Shown one piece after another: positions 6,457 to 10,446 of a DNA stretch of 10,446 nt. A model generated the notes under the pieces. The model ran no database searches. It was not told where the DNA came from and saw only the letters and a program-made list of their open reading frames with translations. The first letter of the stretch is position 1. Every line of letters begins with the position of its first letter. Source of the DNA: an uncultured Eubacteriales bacterium (GTDB taxonomy: Bacteria > Bacillota > Clostridia > Oscillospirales > Acutalibacteraceae); assembly GCA_934444895.1 (NCBI GenBank), contig CAKSDA010000051.1:1-10446 (forward strand), given 5' to 3'. A program made the position numbers and the translations under genes.

Positions 6457-8445
6457 TTAAACTCCTATCATCTTTTTGAATTCTTCTTCATCAATGACCT
6501 TAACATTTAAGTTGATTGCCTTTTCAAGCTTACTGCCGGCTTCTTCTCCGGCCAAAACATAGTCGGTTTTTTTGGAAACAGATGAGGAGACTTTTCCCCC
6601 CAGACGCTCAATAATAGCCGACGCTTCACTTCGTTTATATCCGGGCAGCGTGCCGGTTATAACAAATGTTTTCCCCTCAAGGGTTGTATCAAGCACAACC
6701 CTTTCCGATTTCATATTTATTCCGAGATTATAAAACTTTTCAATCATTTCACGGGTTTCACGCAGTGACATAAAATCAAAAATACTTTTTGCCATTATAT
6801 AGCCAAAGCCGTCAATTGCTTCAAAATCCTGAACATCAGCATTCAGTATATTTTCCATGTTTCCCATTTTTGAAGTCAAAAGTTTTGCCGCCTTAACGCC
6901 GATATGCCTGATTCCAAGGCCAAACACAAACCTGTACAGGTCGTTATCTTTTGATTTTTCAATAGCGGATATTAAATTTTCCGCTGATTTTTCGCCCATT
7001 CTTTCAAGGGAGACAATATCTTCTTTTTTTAATTTATAAAGATCATAAGGATGTTTTATAAGTCCTGCGTTTAAAAGCTGTTCAATAACCGCCGGTCCCA
7101 AACCCTCAATGTCCATTGCGTCCCTTGACGCAAAATGAATAAGGTGGCGCATGAGCTGGGCCGGACATTCGGCATTTGTGCAACGCAAAACAGCTTCATT
7201 GTTTTCTCTTGAAACTGCAGCTCCGCAGGAGGGGCAAACTTGCGGCATTTTAAAAATTCTAGAATTTTCAGAATGTTTTTCAACCCCTATAACTTCCGGA
7301 ATTATTTCCCCCGCTTTTCTAACAATGATCATGTCGTTAATACGGATATCCTTTTCCGAAATAAAATCCTCATTGTGAAGTATAGCACGGCTGACAGAGG
7401 TCCCCGCAAGGGTTATAGGGTCAAAAATCGCAACCGGTGTTAACGCTCCTGTGCGCCCCACATTTATTTCAATATCAAGCAGTTTTGTTGCCTTTTCTTC
7501 AGGAGGATATTTATATGCAACCGCCCATTTTGGAAATTTTGCGGTGCTGCCGAAAGATACCCTGTCGTTTAAATTATCAACCTTTATAACAGCTCCGTCA
7601 ATATCAAAGGGCAGGCTGCCTCTGCTGTCACCTATTTCTTCAACTGTCTTTAGTGCTTCGCATATATTTTCTGCTCTTTTATAGAGCGGGAGAACAGAAA
7701 AACCCAGACCTTTTAAAAAGTTTAATGTTTCAATATGAGAATTAAAGGTTTTCCCTTCAATTCTTTGCAGATTAAATATAAATATTGAAAGATTTCTTTT
7801 TGCAGTTATTTTTGAATTTTTTTGCCTTAAAGAGCCTGCGGCGGCATTTCTGGGATTTTTTGGAATTTTCAGTCCCTCGTTTTCCTGCTCTTCGACAAAT
7901 CTCAAAAACATATCATGCGACATATATACTTCGCCGCGAACCTCAAGTTCGCCCTTAAAATCAATTTTTTTAGGAATATCTTTAATAGTATATAAGTTTG
8001 CAGTTACATCTTCGCCTACCTCGCCGTCTCCCCTGGTTGAACCGCGCACAAAAATTCCGTTTTCATACTCCAAGGCAACCGAAAGCCCGTCGATTTTCGG
8101 TTCGACCGAATATACAGTTTTCGCTTTTTGTGAGATTTTTTTATCGAACTCATAAAGTTCTTCAAAACTGAAAGCATCCTGAAGACTTTCCATTTTAACA
8201 CTATGAGCCACCGAAGAAAAAAGTCGGCTTTCAATTCCTCCGCCTACATGCTGCGTAGGCGAATTTGGCAAAATAAATTCAGGATATTCGGTCTCGAGCT
8301 GTTTAAGCTCGCGCTGCAGCATATCATACTCATAATCAGATATTACCGGGTCATCATCCATATAATACTTTTGACTGTAATAATTAAGCTTTTCGGTAAG
8401 ATCTGTTATTTTTTCCCTGACATTTGAAACTTCTATATTTTTCAA
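6457..8445 (-). CDS. ligA: NAD-dependent DNA ligase
   Basis: A full-length 662-residue LigA, the essential enzyme that seals nicks between Okazaki fragments and in repair, using NAD+ to form a ligase-AMP intermediate. The adenylation motif EPKIDG places the nucleophilic lysine at K117. Other landmarks are the N-terminal Ia domain with YYMDDDPVISDYEYD (27-41), the OB fold (about 315-400), a four-cysteine zinc finger (C404, C407, C422, C427), helix-hairpin-helix repeats (about 440-560) and a C-terminal BRCT domain (588-662). The start is TTG at 8445-8443, chosen because GGGAGA lies about 9 bases upstream and the next in-frame ATG would cut into domain Ia. It follows yunB by 19 bases and so is probably co-transcribed with it. 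No hairpin terminator is visible after its stop codon. Confidence 0.97.
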   Translation of the reverse strand: MKNIEVSNVREKITDLTEKLNYYSQKYYMDDDPVISDYEYDMLQRELKQLETEYPEFILPNSPTQHVGGGIESRLFSSVAHSVKMESLQDAFSFEELYEFDKKISQKAKTVYSVEPKIDGLSVALEYENGIFVRGSTRGDGEVGEDVTANLYTIKDIPKKIDFKGELEVRGEVYMSHDMFLRFVEEQENEGLKIPKNPRNAAAGSLRQKNSKITAKRNLSIFIFNLQRIEGKTFNSHIETLNFLKGLGFSVLPLYKRAENICEALKTVEEIGDSRGSLPFDIDGAVIKVDNLNDRVSFGSTAKFPKWAVAYKYPPEEKATKLLDIEINVGRTGALTPVAIFDPITLAGTSVSRAILHNEDFISEKDIRINDMIIVRKAGEIIPEVIGVEKHSENSRIFKMPQVCPSCGAAVSRENNEAVLRCTNAECPAQLMRHLIHFASRDAMDIEGLGPAVIEQLLNAGLIKHPYDLYKLKKEDIVSLERMGEKSAENLISAIEKSKDNDLYRFVFGLGIRHIGVKAAKLLTSKMGNMENILNADVQDFEAIDGFGYIMAKSIFDFMSLRETREMIEKFYNLGINMKSERVVLDTTLEGKTFVITGTLPGYKRSEASAIIERLGGKVSSSVSKKTDYVLAGEEAGSKLEKAINLNVKVIDEEEFKKMIGV

Positions 8446-8464
8446 AACTTTAAATCTCCCATTT

Positions 8465-9184
8465 TTATTCTAATTCGGCTCCGTAGTTGAATATATCGTC
8501 GGTAACATCTCCGCTTCCGTCATATACATTTGTATATGCTTCAGGTACTTTGCCTGTGATAACGGTTTCGGCTAATATAAATTCGCTGTTTTCTGTTTTG
8601 GAACAATTGTTAAACGGCAAAACAATATATATGTCGTTTATAACATCCATGCGTATCGTATGAATCGTATTGTTAATGCCGGCGTCTGAAAAGTCGCTTT
8701 TCAGTTTTATTGTATATGTGCACGAATACCTGAGTTTAAACTTTATCTCCGGACCCATTCCTATAGTTAAATCACTGCCAATAAGGGTTCCGATTGGCAC
8801 TTTTACAATAAAATCATCACCCTGCTTTGCATAAAGCCGATTAAGTTCATTTGAAAAATCCGTTTTAATTTTTGTTATAAGCGCCGTATCAGCCTCAATT
8901 GAAAGCACTTCTCCTTTTTCCGAATACTTTACTTTATCTATTTCAGAAGAGTTGTATCCGTATTTTTCCATTGTGCTTTTCATTGCTTTATCACAAAACT
9001 GCTGAGCCATGGTGGAAGCAACGCTCATGGGATATCCCTTTAAAACCGACCTGATTATGCCCTCTGTGCAAATAACCGCAGCGGCTATGCCAATGAATAT
9101 CAGCGTAATTCCTATAATAATATTTATGCGTATTGATTTTCCTTTTCTGCGTTGCCTGCCTGAATCATTGCAGTAAAACTTCAA
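8465..9184 (-). CDS. yunB: Sporulation protein YunB
   Basis: A membrane-anchored protein of the YunB family, made in the mother cell during sporulation in Bacillus under sigma-E; its biochemical role is not known. After a short basic N-terminus (GRQRRKGKSIR) there is one transmembrane segment, and the rest would lie outside the cytoplasm. Family hallmarks are VPIGTLIGS followed by GMGPEIKFKL, then SDAGINNTIHTI, and near the end ETVITGKVPEAY. I prefer the TTG start at 9184-9182 (239 residues), with GGGTG 6 bases upstream. The frame stays open to a GTG at 9250 (261 residues), which would add a second hydrophobic stretch, and that start has only a weak ribosome-binding site. No convincing sigma-E promoter was found. 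It lies between the kinase-like gene and ligA on the same strand, so vegetative read-through is likely. Confidence 0.85.
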   Translation of the reverse strand: MKFYCNDSGRQRRKGKSIRINIIIGITLIFIGIAAAVICTEGIIRSVLKGYPMSVASTMAQQFCDKAMKSTMEKYGYNSSEIDKVKYSEKGEVLSIEADTALITKIKTDFSNELNRLYAKQGDDFIVKVPIGTLIGSDLTIGMGPEIKFKLRYSCTYTIKLKSDFSDAGINNTIHTIRMDVINDIYIVLPFNNCSKTENSEFILAETVITGKVPEAYTNVYDGSGDVTDDIFNYGAELE

Positions 9185-9313
9185 AATATGCACCCGCTTT
9201 CGTATAATTTGTGCAATATATACTACGCAAATCACAAAAATTAGGTGCACTGAAATCCAAATGATATATTTTTAAATTTAATTTTTTAGACCGGCAAGAT
9301 AAGAAAAGTCAAG

Positions 9314-9925
9314 TTATTTCAGATTATAACAATCCACAATAATCTGCGCCGCATTTTCTATTCCGATATTGCTTTTGATGCACAAATCGTATGTTGCAGT
9401 GTCTCCCCACTTATAATCCGAATAGAAATTGTGGTAATTTGCACGCTTTTTATCCATTTTTCTAATATAGTCCGAAGCGTCGGCTCTGGATATGTTTTCA
9501 TATTCGGTAACGCGCGTAATTCGCAAATCATTATCTGCGTAAATAAACACATTGAATGTAGGAACTATATTTCGCAGTATGCTCTCAGAACATCTTCCTA
9601 CAATAACGCAGGGCCCTTTTTTTGCAATATCTTTAATAATATCGCTCTGAATAGAAAAAATCCTGTCCCCAAGCGGCATCTCATAGTGTCCGCGAAAATA
9701 GTTATAATTATACGCTCCCAGTGACAAAGAATATAAAAGACTGTTTGTGGACTTTTCATCATAACTTTCAACCAAATCATGATCAAGTCCGCTTTTTTTA
9801 GATATTTCTTTAATTATATCCTTATCATAAAACGGAATGTTAAGCTTTTCCGCAACGGATTTTGCAATATATCTGCCTCCGCTGCCAAACTGCCTGCTTA
9901 TAGTAATAACAGTATTTTTTTCCAC
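9314..9925 (-). CDS. Cytidylate-kinase-like P-loop protein
   Basis: A 203-residue protein of the cytidylate-kinase-like family (AAA_26/Cytidylate_kin2 type), common in Clostridia. It starts with a strand and loop, ITISRQFGSGGRYIAKSVAEKL (residues 7-28). The phosphate-binding loop there reads GSGGR rather than the GKS/T of true Cmk. A second typical segment is CVIVGRCSESIL around 107-118. Paralogues of this sort exist alongside genuine Cmk, and their substrates are not established, so I do not assign cytidylate kinase activity. The start is GTG at 9925-9923, supported by AAGGGG about 9 bases upstream. It is the first gene of the unit kinase-like, yunB, ligA, with a clear promoter about 50 bases upstream. 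Confidence 0.88.
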   Translation of the reverse strand: MEKNTVITISRQFGSGGRYIAKSVAEKLNIPFYDKDIIKEISKKSGLDHDLVESYDEKSTNSLLYSLSLGAYNYNYFRGHYEMPLGDRIFSIQSDIIKDIAKKGPCVIVGRCSESILRNIVPTFNVFIYADNDLRITRVTEYENISRADASDYIRKMDKKRANYHNFYSDYKWGDTATYDLCIKSNIGIENAAQIIVDCYNLK

Positions 9926-10193
9926 CCTGAAGCGCCCCTTTACTGTAATAATAACACAAATATTTTTTATTTATTATAGCATTTTTTTATGTTTTTTACA
10001 AGTACCAAATTATTTTACACCTTTGATAATCTTGTAAATTCGCAATCAACGCCGGACCAAAATTAAATGGATAAAACTACACTAGTGTTACAGCACAAAA
10101 ACAAAGCAAATTGCTTTCTTAAAATTATAATATTTTAAATGTGTTTTAAATGAATATACAAACTGCAAAAACATCTAAAATCAAAAAATCAGC
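9926..10193. other. Non-coding AT-rich region between divergent units
   Basis: No plausible gene is seen. It holds the promoter of the kinase-like gene, a perfect 10-base palindrome ACACTAGTGT (10079-10088), a short hairpin AAAGCAA/TTGCTTT (10103-10109 with 10111-10117) and two copies of TTTTAAATG 11 bases apart (10133-10141 and 10144-10152). None has an assigned role. Confidence 0.6.
9973..10001 (-). promoter_or_regulatory. Sigma-A promoter of the kinase-like/yunB/ligA unit
   Basis: On the minus strand TTGTAA (10001-9996, 4 of 6) and a perfect TATAAT (9978-9973) are spaced by exactly 17 bases. Transcription would start near 9966, about 40 bases before the GTG start codon. Confidence 0.7.
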
Positions 10194-10222
10194 TTGACAA
10201 AACCACTTTTTTTAAGTATAAT
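10194..10222 (+). promoter_or_regulatory. Perfect consensus sigma-A promoter upstream of tRNA-Pro
   Basis: TTGACA (10194-10199), a 17-base spacer and TATAAT (10217-10222) match the consensus at all 12 positions. Transcription would begin near 10229, leaving a leader of about 55 bases before the tRNA. A second TATAAT at 10261-10266 has no good -35 box. Confidence 0.88.
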
Positions 10223-10283
10223 AGCAACTGTCGCAAATTATTCTGAAACATACTTGTTTTTATAATAGTCAGATGTTTAATTA

Positions 10284-10320
10284 CGGGGTGTAGCGCAGTT
10301 GGTAGCGCGCCAGTTTTGGG
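10284..10320 (+). tRNA. tRNA-Pro (anticodon TGG), 5' half only, interrupted at the 37/38 junction
   Basis: Bases 1-37 of a proline tRNA are clear: acceptor strand CGGGGTG (10284-10290), TA, D stem GCGC/GCGC around AGTTGGTA, G26, anticodon 5' stem CCAGT (10310-10314), then T32, T33, anticodon TGG (10317-10319) and G37. The 3' stem should read ACTGG from base 39, but the sequence instead continues TGAGGTTGCG. No 3' anticodon stem, T arm or CACCCCG acceptor strand occurs before the window ends. The perfect promoter upstream suggests an active locus. It may be an interrupted gene whose 3' half lies beyond the edge, a truncated gene, or a misjoin at a contig end. Confidence 0.7.
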
Positions 10321-10446
10321 TGAGGTTGCGAGCGCTGCCTTTGGCAGAATAAGCGAGCATAACGAAGCGCAGCGGTCGACACGAAAACTTTCGCTCCAAG
10401 AATGTTTTCGGTCGGGAACCGCAAGAGGGTTTCTAAAACGGAAAAC
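10321..10446 (+). other. GC-richer, hairpin-rich sequence interrupting tRNA-Pro, running off the window
   Basis: The composition is visibly richer in GC than the AT-rich DNA before it. Possible helices are CTGCC/GGCAG (10335-10339 with 10343-10347), the competing CGCTGC/GCAGCG (10333-10338 with 10369-10374), CGAAAAC/GTTTTCG (10382-10388 with 10404-10410) and CGGT/ACCG (10409-10412 with 10418-10421). GCGAGC occurs twice (10328-10333 and 10353-10358). One plus-strand frame is open throughout, but it has no start with a ribosome-binding site. I recognise no group I intron core, integrase or insertion-sequence end in the part visible. It may be an interspersed repeat or an intron-like element. 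Confidence 0.5.

Noticed and set aside
9184..9300. Sigma-E promoter for yunB
   Set aside because: TATATATT and ATACGAA elements occur upstream, but their spacing is too short for a sigma-E promoter.
10103..10123. Possible minus-strand terminator at the AAAGCAA/TTGCTTT hairpin
   Set aside because: The stem is short with only two G-C pairs and no minus-strand gene precedes it within the window.
10284..10446. Group I intron in tRNA-Pro
   Set aside because: No internal guide sequence complementary to the 5' exon and no recognisable P3/P7 core was found in the visible 126 bases. It remains possible only if the rest lies outside the window.

Overview
The window looks like chromosomal DNA from a low-GC, endospore-forming Firmicute of the class Clostridia. 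The base composition is AT-rich, Shine-Dalgarno sites are strong, promoters are sigma-A type with 17-base spacers, and a yunB-type sporulation gene is present. All seven protein genes lie on the minus strand. The two tRNA genes lie on the plus strand.

Positions 1-5446 hold one minus-strand operon read right to left: recJ (DHH single-strand exonuclease), a bifunctional relA/spoT (ppGpp synthetase and hydrolase), dtd (D-aminoacyl-tRNA deacylase) and a metallo-beta-lactamase-fold hydrolase cut off by the left edge. This is the familiar Clostridia order, except that apt, often found between recJ and relA, is absent. recJ and relA are translationally coupled. A candidate promoter for the operon overlaps a divergent candidate promoter for tRNA-Ala(GGC).

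Positions 5488-6403 hold tRNA-Ala(GGC), a strong hairpin that can terminate transcription in both directions, an unexplained imperfect hairpin element, and a lipoprotein gene with its own good promoter. The lipoprotein resembles the N-terminal chaperone part of SurA/PrsA foldases but has no isomerase domain.

Positions 6457-10001 hold a second minus-strand operon: a cytidylate-kinase-like P-loop protein, yunB, then ligA (NAD-dependent DNA ligase). A clear sigma-A promoter precedes the first gene.

Positions 9926-10283 are non-coding. They lead on the plus strand to a perfect consensus promoter (TTGACA, 17 bases, TATAAT) and a tRNA-Pro(TGG) gene. That tRNA is the oddest thing here. Its 5' half is intact through base 37, then the sequence switches at the 37/38 junction to a more GC-rich, hairpin-rich stretch that runs to the window end, and no 3' half is seen. 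It could be an insertion or intron-like interruption, a truncation by a repeat, or an assembly artefact at a contig end. Apart from this, the window is ordinary core housekeeping DNA.
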